The notes below the pieces were generated by a model, which saw only the letters and a list, made by a program, of their open reading frames with translations, was not told the DNA's origin and made no database searches. This document shows positions 42,401 to 51,613 of a stretch of 64,000 bases of DNA, piece after piece. Source of the stretch: Blautia sp. Its GTDB lineage: Bacteria; Bacillota; Clostridia; Lachnospirales; Lachnospiraceae. Positions within the stretch are counted from its first letter, which is position 1, and each line of letters opens with the position of its first letter. The DNA is taken from NCBI GenBank assembly GCA_022770365.1, contig JALEHU010000092.1:44861-108860 (forward strand), read 5' to 3'. The position numbers were made by a program, and so were the translations under genes.

Positions 42401-42912
42401 AAACAGCGGGGATTTTTATGATTCTCACAGCAGCGGCCGCTCTGGGCTTTGGCAGAAGTTATGAACTTTCCCTCAGGGAAAAAGCCCTTGAAGAGATTTT
42501 GCTGATGATACGCTGGCTGAAAGGCGAAATCTGCAGTCAGAATGCATCTCTTCATGATGCTTTTTGGGGTGTGTCTGTCAGGATGACCGGAAAATACAGG
42601 GAGTTTCTCGCAAAAACAGCTGAAACAATGGAGAATTCTCCCGGAATAAGATTTGCGGAAATTTACAGAAGCTGTGCGGCGGAAATTCTCGGGGAACTTC
42701 CGCTGTCAGATAAAGAATGGGATCTTTTTTTATCCCTTGGTGAAAAACTGGGATATCTGGATCTGGAAATGCAGAAAAAACAACTGGAATTTTTGGAAGA
42801 GGAGCTTCGATGCTCTGTGAATGACTTACGGGCAGAAATACCGGCAAAAAAGAAGGTATATCAAAGCCTGGGGGTTCTGGGGGGTATCCTTCTGGCTATC
42901 TTGGTCTGGTAG
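42394..42912 (+). CDS. spoIIIAB: Stage III sporulation protein AB
   Basis: A 172-residue protein, anchored at both ends by hydrophobic segments, that resembles type II secretion GspF. Typical marks are LEEILLMIRWLKGEI and the C-terminal KKKVYQSLGVLGGILLAILVW. It overlaps spoIIIAA and is required for engulfment-stage channel assembly. Confidence 0.9.
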   Translation: MLKTAGIFMILTAAAALGFGRSYELSLREKALEEILLMIRWLKGEICSQNASLHDAFWGVSVRMTGKYREFLAKTAETMENSPGIRFAEIYRSCAAEILGELPLSDKEWDLFLSLGEKLGYLDLEMQKKQLEFLEEELRCSVNDLRAEIPAKKKVYQSLGVLGGILLAILVW

Positions 42913-42936
42913 TCCCGGCTTGGAAAGGAGGCCTAT

Positions 42937-43131
42937 TTGGAGGTCAGTATTATTTTCAAAATAGCAGCAGTCGGGATACTCGTTTCCATTCTCACCCAGA
43001 TTCTGAAGCACAGCGGAAGGGACGAACAGGCTTTCCTTGTAAGTCTTGCGGGACTTTTGATCGTATTGTTCTGGATCGTTCCATATATCTACGATTTGTT
43101 TGAGAGTATTCAGAGACTTTTTATGCTTTAG
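42937..43131 (+). CDS. spoIIIAC: Stage III sporulation protein AC
   Basis: A 64-residue double-spanning membrane protein: IIFKIAAVGILVSILTQILK and AFLVSLAGLLIVLFWIVPYI. Start TTG 42937 follows AAAGGAGG. Length and order match the operon. Confidence 0.92.
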   Translation: MEVSIIFKIAAVGILVSILTQILKHSGRDEQAFLVSLAGLLIVLFWIVPYIYDLFESIQRLFML

Positions 43132-43202
43132 AATGCATTATTCCAAAATATTGTTTTAGTCATCGAATAGTAAGCCGGACAGACTTAAGAAGGGAGCTGC
43201 AA

Positions 43203-43589
43203 GTGGATATTGTCAGGATTTCACTTCTTGGATTAGGCGGCGTGATGCTTGGAGTCATGCTGAAAGGTACAAAGTCGGAATATGCCGGATTTGTCACTCT
43301 TGGTGTCGGGCTTTTGATACTTGCCCTGGCAGTGGGAAAACTGGAATACTTATTTGACTCTGTCAAAAAAATCCGGGAAAGCCTTGATATGGATGCGCAG
43401 TACTTTTCCACCCTTGTGAAAATGCTGGGGATTACCTATATAGGTCAGTTTTCTGCCGGAATCTGCCGGGATGCGGGATATCAGGCTACAGGCGCACAGA
43501 TCGAATTGTTCTGCAAACTGTCTGTGATGGTCCTCAGTATGCCGATTCTTCTGGCTCTGATGGATACGATCCAGGAGTTTCTTTCATGA
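43203..43589 (+). CDS. spoIIIAD: Stage III sporulation protein AD
   Basis: A 128-residue membrane protein with about four hydrophobic segments. It has KMLGITYIGQFSAGICRDAG, a SpoIIIAD hallmark. GTG 43203 follows AAGGGAG. It overlaps spoIIIAE by 4 bp. Confidence 0.92.
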   Translation: MDIVRISLLGLGGVMLGVMLKGTKSEYAGFVTLGVGLLILALAVGKLEYLFDSVKKIRESLDMDAQYFSTLVKMLGITYIGQFSAGICRDAGYQATGAQIELFCKLSVMVLSMPILLALMDTIQEFLS

Positions 43590-44752
43590 AGACCGGGGCG
43601 GCAGCAGTGGGAATACTGATTTTTCTGTCCATTCTCTTTTGGACCTGGCCTGAAAATGTGAGCGCTGCTGATGAAGAAACATCGTCATCTTCAGAAATTC
43701 AGGAAGATCTTCTGGAAGAAATGGATTTTACGGAAATACAGAATATGATGGATGAAATGCTGGGAGAAAACAGCTTTTCTCTTACTAAGGCCGTAAAAGG
43801 TCTTATGTCAGGAGAACAGGTCTTTTCAAAAGAGGCGGTGCAGGAATTTCTGCGCGGCCTTTTCTTTTCGCGTTTTGACCAGGAAAAAGGCCTTTTTGTC
43901 AAATGTCTGATATTGATTTTGATGGCGGCGGTATTCTCAAATTTTGCGGCTGTGTTTGATAACGGCCAGATCGGGGAAATAAGTTTTTATGTGGTGTATC
44001 TTCTGCTGTTTATGCTCCTGATGGATTCTTTTTCACAGATGAGCAGTTCACTCTCGCAAAAACTGTCATGGATGACACAGTTTATGAAAGGACTTGCCCC
44101 GGCTTATTTCATGGCGGTGGTGGCTTCAACAGGTGCATCCACAGCAGCATTTTTTTATGAAGGAGTCCTGCTTCTTGTCTGGCTGGTTCAGTGGATACTT
44201 CTGGCAGTGTTTCTGCCGGCAGTAAATCTGTATGTGCTGATTCTTCTGGTCAATCATCTTTCCAGGGAGGAGATGCTGGGAAAACTGGCAGAGCTTTTGA
44301 AAACAGCAGTGGAATGGGGGCTGAAAAGTCTTTTGAGCCTTACAGTTGGTCTTCAGATTGTCAGAAGCCTTGTATCGCCGGTTATTGATACACTGAAACG
44401 AAGTGCACTGGGCAAAACAGCAGGTGCTCTTCCGGGAATCGGAAATGCCGTGAATACGGTGACAGAACTGGTAGTGACGAGTGCCGTTCTTGTGAGAAAC
44501 TGCCTTGGAGTTGTTTTTCTGATTGTTCTGCTTTTTGCTGCGGCGGAACCGGTTATTCATTATGGTTTTATGTCTCTTGCCTATCGCTTTCTGTCAGCAG
44601 TTTCCCAGCCGGTTTCGGACAGGCGTATGGTGGAATGTCTGAGTACTCTTGGGGAGGGCTGTGCCCTTTTGCTGCGTATTTTGTTTACTGCGCAGGTGAT
44701 GTGTATGCTGACATTTGTAATTCTCATGGCCGGATCCGGAGGGGGAGTATGA
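43586..44752 (+). CDS. spoIIIAE: Stage III sporulation protein AE
   Basis: A 388-residue protein with an N-terminal signal-like segment, an acidic stretch (about 30-60) and about six membrane segments; GLAPAYFMAVVASTGASTAA is characteristic. It is the largest membrane part of the SpoIIIA complex. It overlaps both neighbours (ATGA). Confidence 0.93.
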   Translation: MKTGAAAVGILIFLSILFWTWPENVSAADEETSSSSEIQEDLLEEMDFTEIQNMMDEMLGENSFSLTKAVKGLMSGEQVFSKEAVQEFLRGLFFSRFDQEKGLFVKCLILILMAAVFSNFAAVFDNGQIGEISFYVVYLLLFMLLMDSFSQMSSSLSQKLSWMTQFMKGLAPAYFMAVVASTGASTAAFFYEGVLLLVWLVQWILLAVFLPAVNLYVLILLVNHLSREEMLGKLAELLKTAVEWGLKSLLSLTVGLQIVRSLVSPVIDTLKRSALGKTAGALPGIGNAVNTVTELVVTSAVLVRNCLGVVFLIVLLFAAAEPVIHYGFMSLAYRFLSAVSQPVSDRRMVECLSTLGEGCALLLRILFTAQVMCMLTFVILMAGSGGGV

Positions 44753-45315
44753 AAGCAGAATTATATCAGTGGATGAAAAATCTTGCAGTTTTTTATATTC
44801 TTTTTACAGCTTTTCTTCATCTGGTCCCGGATAAAAAATACGAAAGATATGTCCGGCTTTTTATGGGATTTCTGCTGATTCTGATGATGTGCACACCTGT
44901 GTTTGCTCTTCTTGGGAAAGGAAAGGAGCTTGTGGCGAAGTTTGATCTTCATTATGACGGGGAAACACAATTTATGGAAAAAGAAGAAATTGAGAAGATG
45001 CAGATTCTTTATCTGAAAAAAGGATACGAAGAGGAAATCCGGGAAAAAATAGTGAATAATCTGGGAAATACAGGAATAAAGCTTGAGGATGCTGCCGTAC
45101 ATATAGAAGAAGAGCGCGTATCTGTTGTTCTCACGGTACGGGAGAAACTGAATGAAGAACAGGAAAGGAGGGTGGCAGATGCTCTTTGGGAATCATGCGG
45201 GATCGGGGAAGGAGACTATACGATCCATGTTGCACTCCATGGGGAGAACGCAGTGGATCGTACTTTTACTTCTGGGACTGCTTCTGGCGGTGGCGGCCAT
45301 GCCGGTATCCCGTAA
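44749..45315 (+). CDS. spoIIIAF: Stage III sporulation protein AF
   Basis: A 188-residue protein with two N-terminal membrane helices (LAVFYILFTAFLHLV; FMGFLLILMMCTPVFALL) and a soluble ring-building domain. ATG 44749 follows GGAGGGGG and overlaps the previous stop. It overlaps spoIIIAG in another frame by 137 bp, an unusually long overlap, so its C-terminal end may be extended beyond the usual domain. Confidence 0.88.
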   Translation: MKAELYQWMKNLAVFYILFTAFLHLVPDKKYERYVRLFMGFLLILMMCTPVFALLGKGKELVAKFDLHYDGETQFMEKEEIEKMQILYLKKGYEEEIREKIVNNLGNTGIKLEDAAVHIEEERVSVVLTVREKLNEEQERRVADALWESCGIGEGDYTIHVALHGENAVDRTFTSGTASGGGGHAGIP

Positions 45316-45628
45316 TTCAAAGGAAGAAGCTTCCTCTGTTTGGACAGACAGAAACCAGTATGAAGAAGTGGGAAAGTCAGCACTGGAAGAGAAACTGGAA
45401 GCACTTCTTTCCAGTATGGAAGGTGTGGGAGAGGTCCAGGTGATGCTTATGACAGGAACAGCCGGGAATAACCGGGACCTTTACGGTTCTCAGGAGATGG
45501 AGGTGACGGGTGTGCTGATCGCGGCACAGGGAGCAGATAATCCTGTGACAGTGCAGAATATTCAGAAAGCAGTAATGGCATTATTTCAGATTGAAGCCCA
45601 TAAAATTAGTATAATGAAAATGAAATGA
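45179..45628 (+). CDS. spoIIIAG: Stage III sporulation protein AG
   Basis: A 149-residue protein with one membrane helix (WIVLLLLGLLLAVAAMPVS) and a ring-building domain with VGEVQVMLMTGTAG. It is shorter than the Bacillus protein (about 230). ATG 45179 follows AAAGGAGGG. It forms the large ring of the channel in the mother-cell membrane. Confidence 0.88.
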   Translation: MLFGNHAGSGKETIRSMLHSMGRTQWIVLLLLGLLLAVAAMPVSRNSKEEASSVWTDRNQYEEVGKSALEEKLEALLSSMEGVGEVQVMLMTGTAGNNRDLYGSQEMEVTGVLIAAQGADNPVTVQNIQKAVMALFQIEAHKISIMKMK

Positions 45629-45639
45629 GGAGAGGGAAA

Positions 45640-46455
45640 GTGAAAAAAATCGTGAAAAAGAATCAGGTGATCATCACATCGCTGGCAATTCTCATTGCAG
45701 TAGCCGGATACCTGAATTTTGCGGATGTGGATCTGGGATTCAGAGATAAGGAAGCCAGTACGGACAGCAGCAGTATTCTTGAAGAAGTGGATTACGACCT
45801 GACAGATGAAACAGCCCTTCTGGATGAGAACGGGGCGAATGGCGGGGAGACAGAATCTGAAGATACCAGTACTCCCGGTGAAGCCGTACTTACAGGAGCT
45901 TCCGCCTTTGCTGCACAGGCGAAACTGAGCAGGGAACAGATCCGTTCCCAGAACAAGGCAGATCTGCAGGAAATCATCAATAACGAGGAGATCGGAGATG
46001 AACAGAAGCAGGAGGCTGTCAGTACTATGGTGTCAATGACTGAAATGACAGAAAAAGAAGCTGCTGCAGAACTTCTTCTGGAAGCAAAAGGATTTAAGAA
46101 TGTAGTTGTAAATCTTACAGGGGAAACTGCAGATGTTGTGGTTCCGGACGCATATCTGGATGATGCCAGACGTGCCCAGATTGAAGATATCGTAAAAAGA
46201 AAAACCGGAATTGCACCGGAGTATATTGTGATTACTCCATTAAGTGAAAGTAAAGACAGTGGAGAAACAGATACTGAAGCGGAAGAGACTGCATCCGATG
46301 ATACCGGAATTTATTATGAGGATACGGAAACTTCTGCAGATACTTACAGTGATTATGAAGATACGGAAACATCCGCAGATACTTATGAGGATGCTGAAAC
46401 TGCAGCAGATATTTACGATGGATATGAAATTGAAACGGAAGGAATTTATGACTGA
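45640..46455 (+). CDS. spoIIIAH: Stage III sporulation protein AH with acidic repeat tail
   Basis: A 271-residue protein: one N-terminal membrane helix (QVIITSLAILIAVAGYLNFA), a linker, and a YscJ-like ring domain (EKEAAAELLLEAKGFKNVVV). A tail of about 60 residues follows, very rich in Glu, Asp, Thr and Tyr, with a near-repeat EDTETSADTY. GTG 45640 is preferred since GAGGAGAGG precedes it; ATG 45625 lacks a site. SpoIIIAH is the mother-cell partner of SpoIIQ. Confidence 0.9.
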   Translation: MKKIVKKNQVIITSLAILIAVAGYLNFADVDLGFRDKEASTDSSSILEEVDYDLTDETALLDENGANGGETESEDTSTPGEAVLTGASAFAAQAKLSREQIRSQNKADLQEIINNEEIGDEQKQEAVSTMVSMTEMTEKEAAAELLLEAKGFKNVVVNLTGETADVVVPDAYLDDARRAQIEDIVKRKTGIAPEYIVITPLSESKDSGETDTEAEETASDDTGIYYEDTETSADTYSDYEDTETSADTYEDAETAADIYDGYEIETEGIYD

Positions 46456-46486
46456 AATATACGGAGGGAATTTATGACTGAAATAT
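46441..46486 (+). repeat. Tandem duplication at the 3' end of spoIIIAH
   Basis: GGAATTTATGACTGAAATAT occurs at 46441-46460 and again at 46467-46486 (period 26). The first copy holds the spoIIIAH stop; the second is non-coding. Confidence 0.85.
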
Positions 46487-46523
46487 CCTTGACAGTCAAG
46501 CCTTCCTTATACTAAAATAAAAC

Positions 46524-46560
46524 GATGTTGGGTCAAAATGTATTTTGATCCAGGTATCAT
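46524..46560. repeat. Palindromic repeat, family A, short form (copy A4)
   Basis: A 37-bp hairpin with GGGTCAAAATG and TTTTGATCC, plus outer GATG and ATCAT ends as in copies A1 and A2. It lies after spoIIIAH and could also act as a weak terminator. Confidence 0.65.
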
Positions 46561-46650
46561 AAAAACGATAGTCAATACAGTGCTTTGCATTCAGTTGCAA
46601 AGTTCATTAAAAAATAAACAGTGGGGCGAGAATAGAACAGGAGGCTGACC

Positions 46651-48240
46651 GTGTCGAAGTATACGAAAGAAATAGAAAAAAGAAGAACATTTGCCATTAT
46701 ATCCCACCCGGATGCAGGCAAAACTACTTTAACAGAAAAATTCCTGCTGTATGGCGGTGCTATCAATCTGGCCGGAAGTGTCAAGGGGAAGGCTACAGCC
46801 CGCCATGCAGTTTCAGACTGGATGGAAATCGAAAAGGAAAGGGGTATTTCCGTTACATCTTCCGTACTGCAGTTCCATTATGACGGATATTGCATCAATA
46901 TTCTGGATACACCGGGGCATCAGGACTTCTCAGAGGATACCTACCGTACACTGATGGCGGCGGATTCTGCGGTTATGGTGATTGACGGTTCCAAAGGTGT
47001 GGAAGCTCAGACAAGAAAGCTGTTCAAGGTCTGCGTAATGCGCCATATCCCTATTTTTACTTTTATCAACAAAATGGACCGGGATGCCAATGATACTTTC
47101 GACCTTCTGGATGAAATTGAAAAAGAGCTTGGAATCTCAACCTGCCCTGTCAACTGGCCGATTGGTTCCGGTAAGAAGTTCCGGGGTGTTTATGACAGAA
47201 ATACTCATAAAGTTCTGATCTTCTCGGATACTCAGAAGGGAACAAAAGAAGGTAAGATTGAAGAAATCGATATCGATGATCCAAGACTTGATGATGTTGT
47301 GGATCCGGAGCAGAAAGAGCAGCTCATGGAAGAAATCGAGCTGCTGGATGGAGCAAGTGCCGATTTTGACCAGGAGCAGGTAAGCAGGGGTAATCTTACA
47401 CCTGTATTCTTTGGCTCGGCACTGACGAATTTCGGTGTGGAAACATTTCTGGAACATTTCCTGAAAATGACTACGTCACCTCTTCCGAGACTTTCCGATG
47501 AGGGAGAGATTGATCCAATGTCTGATGATTTTTCTGCATTTGTCTTTAAAATTCAGGCAAATATGAACAAAGCCCACAGGGACAGGATTGCCTTTATGAG
47601 GATCTGTTCAGGAAAATTCGATGCATCAGAAGAGGTTTATCATGTACAGGGCAATAAGAAAATGCGTCTTCTCCAGCCCCAGCAGATGATGGCGGAATCC
47701 CGCCATGTGGTGGATGAGGCTTATGCGGGAGATATTCTAGGCGTTTTTGACCCGGGTATTTTTTCTATCGGTGATACGATCTGTGCACCGGGCAAAAAAT
47801 TCGCTTTTGAAGGCATTCCTACTTTTGCTCCGGAACATTTTGCAAGAGTACGTCAGATCGACACCATGAAACGCAAGCAGTTTGTCAAGGGAATCAATCA
47901 GATCGCTCAGGAAGGTGCCATACAGATTTTCCAGGAGTTTAACACCGGTATGGAAGAAATAATCGTAGGAGTGGTAGGTGTTCTCCAGTTTGATGTGCTG
48001 AAATATCGCCTTGAGAATGAATATAACGTGGATATCCGTCTGGAAAACCTGCCTTATGAGCACATCCGCTGGATCGCAAATAAGGATGAAGTGAATGTTG
48101 CAAAGATTACCGGCACCTCCGATATGAAGAAGGTAACAGATCTGAAGGGAAATCCGCTGCTGCTCTTTATAAATCCGTGGAGTGTGGGTATGACCCAGGA
48201 TCGCAATCCTGATTTAATATTGACAGAATTCAGTAAATAA
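46651..48240 (+). CDS. prfC: Peptide chain release factor 3
   Basis: A 529-residue translational GTPase that recycles RF1/RF2. G1 is SHPDAGKTTLTEK, G3 is DTPGHQDFSEDTYRTL and G4 is NKMDRD. Its length equals that of RF3. The start is GTG 46651 behind AGGAGG. Confidence 0.94.
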   Translation: MSKYTKEIEKRRTFAIISHPDAGKTTLTEKFLLYGGAINLAGSVKGKATARHAVSDWMEIEKERGISVTSSVLQFHYDGYCINILDTPGHQDFSEDTYRTLMAADSAVMVIDGSKGVEAQTRKLFKVCVMRHIPIFTFINKMDRDANDTFDLLDEIEKELGISTCPVNWPIGSGKKFRGVYDRNTHKVLIFSDTQKGTKEGKIEEIDIDDPRLDDVVDPEQKEQLMEEIELLDGASADFDQEQVSRGNLTPVFFGSALTNFGVETFLEHFLKMTTSPLPRLSDEGEIDPMSDDFSAFVFKIQANMNKAHRDRIAFMRICSGKFDASEEVYHVQGNKKMRLLQPQQMMAESRHVVDEAYAGDILGVFDPGIFSIGDTICAPGKKFAFEGIPTFAPEHFARVRQIDTMKRKQFVKGINQIAQEGAIQIFQEFNTGMEEIIVGVVGVLQFDVLKYRLENEYNVDIRLENLPYEHIRWIANKDEVNVAKITGTSDMKKVTDLKGNPLLLFINPWSVGMTQDRNPDLILTEFSK

Positions 48241-48348
48241 CCCTTTTCATTTTTGGGCTGATTTGATATAATAAAAAAACAAAGAACGTAATGGAGCGAA
48301 TCTGCTGACGCAGCAGAGCATCGGCAGAAACCCTTAGGAGGAGTTAGA

Positions 48349-48735
48349 ATGGCTGAAAAAAGAACAACATATAAAATACAGGATATCGGCGGAATCGGAG
48401 AAGTACAGATTGCGGATGAAGTGGTTGCGATCATTGCAGGACTTGCAGCTACAGATGTAGAGGGTGTTGCCTCCATGGGCGGCAATATCACCAATGAGCT
48501 GGTCAGCAAGCTCGGCATGAAAAACCTTTCCAGAGGGGTGAAGGTGACAGTACTGGAAGGTGTGGTCACTGTTGATCTGACACTGAATATTGAGTTCGGT
48601 ATGAACATTCTTGATACGAGCAAAAAGGTTCAGGATAAAGTAAAATCTTCCATTGAGAATATGACCGGACTGGAAGTGGCAGATGTAAATATCCACATTG
48701 CCAGCGTAGATATGGAGAACGAAAAAGGAAAGTAA
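48349..48735 (+). CDS. Asp23/Gls24 family envelope stress protein
   Basis: A 128-residue Asp23-domain protein: GEVQIADEVVAIIAGLAATDVEGVA is read across the domain start, and a membrane-free C-terminus follows. ATG 48349 follows AGGAGG. Its place just before nusB is conserved in clostridia. The function is unclear; family members are tied to cell envelope stress. Confidence 0.9.
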   Translation: MAEKRTTYKIQDIGGIGEVQIADEVVAIIAGLAATDVEGVASMGGNITNELVSKLGMKNLSRGVKVTVLEGVVTVDLTLNIEFGMNILDTSKKVQDKVKSSIENMTGLEVADVNIHIASVDMENEKGK

Positions 48736-48766
48736 TTCTTTCCTTTTTTCTTTATTAGGAGGAACT

Positions 48767-49291
48767 ATGAAAAGACGGGAACAAAGAGAACATGTATTTA
48801 AGCTGCTGTTCATGACACAGTTTAATTCCGAAGAAGAGATGACAGAACAGGTGTCTCTTTATTTTGAAGGTCTTGAAGAACCGGATGAAAACAGCCGGGA
48901 GAGCATCAGGGCGAAATACAGCAATGTCCTTGCACACCTGGAGGAGATAGACGGGATTCTGAATGAATACAGCCGCGGCTGGAAGACAGGCCGTATGAAC
49001 AGAGTGGATTTAAGTGTACTACGTCTGGCTGTTTATGAAATGAAATACGAAGAGGATGTGCCGGTGGGGGTTGCTATCAATGAGGCGGTAGAGATTGCCA
49101 AGAATTTTGGCGGAGAAACATCAGGTTCTTTTGTCAACGGGGTCCTTGGCAAGATTGCCAGCGGAAAAAAAGATGACGGAGAGGAACATAAAGCTCCTGC
49201 CAGACAGGAACACAGAGCAAAAATAATCCTGCGTTCCAGATCAGACAAAGAAAAAAAGCCAGTGTCAGACACTGTTTCTGAGAAAAAATGA
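48767..49291 (+). CDS. nusB: Transcription antitermination factor NusB, with C-terminal extension
   Basis: A 174-residue protein. The first 135 residues are a normal NusB (RREQREHVFKLLFMTQFNS; VPVGVAINEAVEIAKNFGGE; FVNGVLGKIA). About 35 basic and hydrophilic residues follow and are not usual for the family. It overlaps xseA by 4 bp. Confidence 0.93.
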   Translation: MKRREQREHVFKLLFMTQFNSEEEMTEQVSLYFEGLEEPDENSRESIRAKYSNVLAHLEEIDGILNEYSRGWKTGRMNRVDLSVLRLAVYEMKYEEDVPVGVAINEAVEIAKNFGGETSGSFVNGVLGKIASGKKDDGEEHKAPARQEHRAKIILRSRSDKEKKPVSDTVSEKK

Positions 49292-50496
49292 AAAATATAT
49301 ATTCTGTCGGACAGGTGAACCGTTATGTGAAAAATATGTTTGCGCAGGATTTTTTCCTGCAGAAACTGTATGTGAAGGGTGAGGTATCCAACTGTAAGTA
49401 TCATACCAGCGGTCATGTTTATTTTTCGCTGAAGGACGAAACAGGTGTGTTAAGCTGTGTGATGTTTGCCGGTCACAGGCGCGGGCTTTCCTTCCGGATG
49501 AAGGATGGTGACCGTGTGGTTGTCGGCGGCACGGTGGATGTCTATGAGAGAGACGGACGATACCAGCTTTATGCAAAAGAAATTACACTGGATGGAGCCG
49601 GAGCTCTTTATGAAAGATTTCTTCAGCTCAAGACGGAACTGGAAGAAATGGGAATGTTTGCACAGGAATATAAACAGCCGATTCCGAAGTTTATCAGGCG
49701 GCTTGGTGTAGTGACCGCCCCTACAGGTGCTGCAGTACAGGATATCAGGAACATTTCCCTTCGCAGAAATCCATATCTGCAGATCATTCTGTATCCTGCC
49801 CTTGTACAGGGCGAAGGGGCAGCTGAGAGCATTTCAAGAGGTATCCGTATGCTGGATGCTGCAGAAGTGGATGTGATCATAGTGGGGAGAGGCGGCGGCT
49901 CTATTGAAGATTTGTGGGCCTTTAATGAAGAAGAAGTGGCAAGAGCTATATTCGAGTGCCGGACGCCCGTGATTTCTGCTGTGGGGCATGAGACGGATTT
50001 TACCATTGCTGATTTTGCGGCGGATCTGCGTGCACCGACTCCGTCGGCTGCGGCAGAGCTTGCGGTGGATGATTTCAGAAGTATCGTGGAGTCTGTGAAA
50101 ACATATGAAGAGCGGCTGAACCGGGCCATGTGGGGGAGAGTGGATCTTCTTCGCAGCCGGCTTTCGCAGTATCAGGTAAGAATTCAGTATTTAAGCCCAC
50201 AGAACAGGCTGAGAGAAAACAGACAGAGACTTGCGGATTTGGAGGAGCGTATCAGAGGAGCTTTTGACCGTCGCATGCAGGACTACAGGCACCGTTTATC
50301 CATATATCTGGAGCGTTTTGCAGGTCTGTCCCCCCTTCGGAAGCTGAATCAGGGCTATTCTTATGTGGCAGACGAACAGGGGAAGGCAGTTACGAGCATC
50401 ACTCAGGCAAAACCCGGTGACCGGCTGACGATTTCCGTAACAGACGGAAGCATGGAAGCGATTGTGGAAACCCTCAGAAAGGAAGAAAGGGTATAA
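49288..50496 (+). CDS. xseA: Exodeoxyribonuclease VII large subunit
   Basis: A 402-residue protein with an N-terminal OB fold (LYVKGEVSNCKYHTSGHVYF) and the catalytic region with VVTAPTGAAVQDI, DVIIVGRGGGSIEDLWAF and SAVGHETDFTIADFAADLRA in order. It forms the nuclease with XseB encoded next. The TAATG junction suggests coupled translation. Confidence 0.95.
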   Translation: MKNIYSVGQVNRYVKNMFAQDFFLQKLYVKGEVSNCKYHTSGHVYFSLKDETGVLSCVMFAGHRRGLSFRMKDGDRVVVGGTVDVYERDGRYQLYAKEITLDGAGALYERFLQLKTELEEMGMFAQEYKQPIPKFIRRLGVVTAPTGAAVQDIRNISLRRNPYLQIILYPALVQGEGAAESISRGIRMLDAAEVDVIIVGRGGGSIEDLWAFNEEEVARAIFECRTPVISAVGHETDFTIADFAADLRAPTPSAAAELAVDDFRSIVESVKTYEERLNRAMWGRVDLLRSRLSQYQVRIQYLSPQNRLRENRQRLADLEERIRGAFDRRMQDYRHRLSIYLERFAGLSPLRKLNQGYSYVADEQGKAVTSITQAKPGDRLTISVTDGSMEAIVETLRKEERV

Positions 50497-50729
50497 TGAC
50501 AGAAGTACAGATGGAACAGACACAGGAGAAGACTCTGGAAGAAGCCTTTTCGCAGCTTGATGAGCTTGCGCTCAGGCTGGAAGACAGAGAAACTTCTCTG
50601 GAAGAGTCTTTCTGTTTATATAAACAGGGAATGGAACTATTGAAATACTGCAGCGATAAATTGGATACTGTGGAGAAAAAAATGCTGCAGATGGATGAGG
50701 ATGGGACATTACGTGAGTTTTCAAGATGA
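50496..50729 (+). CDS. xseB: Exodeoxyribonuclease VII small subunit
   Basis: A 77-residue helical protein with the family pattern LEEAFSQLDELALRLEDRET and SLEESFCLYKQGMELLKYC. It starts at the A shared with the xseA stop (TAATG). Confidence 0.93.
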   Translation: MTEVQMEQTQEKTLEEAFSQLDELALRLEDRETSLEESFCLYKQGMELLKYCSDKLDTVEKKMLQMDEDGTLREFSR

Positions 50730-51600
50730 ATTGAAATTAAGAACGGATATGACGGAAGAAGTCATCCGTAAATTTCTTCCCAGGGAAGAAGGATTTGCAA
50801 AAAGTATGGCAGAGGCGATGAATTACAGTATGTGTGCAGGAGGCAAACGTCTGCGTCCGCTGCTCCTTATGGAGACCTGCCGGATGTTTGGCGGAGATCT
50901 TTCTGTGGCTGAACCGTTTATGGCAGCTATGGAGATGATCCATACACATTCTCTGATTCATGATGATCTTCCGGCGATTGACAATGATGATTACCGGAGA
51001 GGAAGACTGACGACTCATAAAGTATATGGCGAGGCTATGGGCGTATTAAGCGGAGTAGCCTTGCTTAATTATGCTTATGAGACGATGCTTACGGCGTTTG
51101 ACATTGCACCGGAGAACTCCGGTATTATTGAGGCTGTCCGCATTATGGCACATAAGACAGGATTATACGGAATGCTGGGCGGACAGAGCGTGGATGTGGA
51201 AAATGACGGCAAACCGGTCAGCAAGGATATGCTGGATTATATTTATCGTCATAAAACCTCGGCGCTTCTGGAGGCAGCGATGATGGCGGGAGCCGTGATT
51301 GCAGGTGCTGATAAAGAGCAGACTGCAGTGATCGAACAGGCAGCCGAGAAGATCGGGCTTGCTTTCCAGATCCAGGATGATATTCTGGATGTGACCAGCA
51401 CCAGTGAAGAACTGGGCAAGCCGGTGCACAGTGATGAAAAAAATCATAAAACTACATATGTGACGCTTTTTGGACTCCGGGAAGCATCACATCAGGTGGC
51501 TGTGCTTTCCGAAGAGGCAATAGAACTTCTGGACAGCATCGACCAAAAAAACGAATTCCTGAAAGATCTGATCCGTTATCTGGTCAGCCGCAGGAAATGA
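50713..51600 (+). CDS. ispA: Geranyl/farnesyl diphosphate synthase
   Basis: A prenyl transferase of about 295 residues that condenses IPP with allylic diphosphates. The first Asp-rich motif is HDDLPAIDNDD and the second is FQIQDDILDV. GTG 50713 gives a start (SFQDELKLRT) like that of relatives, with GAGGATGGG upstream; ATG 50695 and ATG 50701 are alternatives. It overlaps xseB. dxs follows after 13 bp, so the operon couples MEP-pathway steps. Confidence 0.92.
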   Translation: MSFQDELKLRTDMTEEVIRKFLPREEGFAKSMAEAMNYSMCAGGKRLRPLLLMETCRMFGGDLSVAEPFMAAMEMIHTHSLIHDDLPAIDNDDYRRGRLTTHKVYGEAMGVLSGVALLNYAYETMLTAFDIAPENSGIIEAVRIMAHKTGLYGMLGGQSVDVENDGKPVSKDMLDYIYRHKTSALLEAAMMAGAVIAGADKEQTAVIEQAAEKIGLAFQIQDDILDVTSTSEELGKPVHSDEKNHKTTYVTLFGLREASHQVAVLSEEAIELLDSIDQKNEFLKDLIRYLVSRRK

Positions 51601-51613
51601 AAGAAGGATACCC

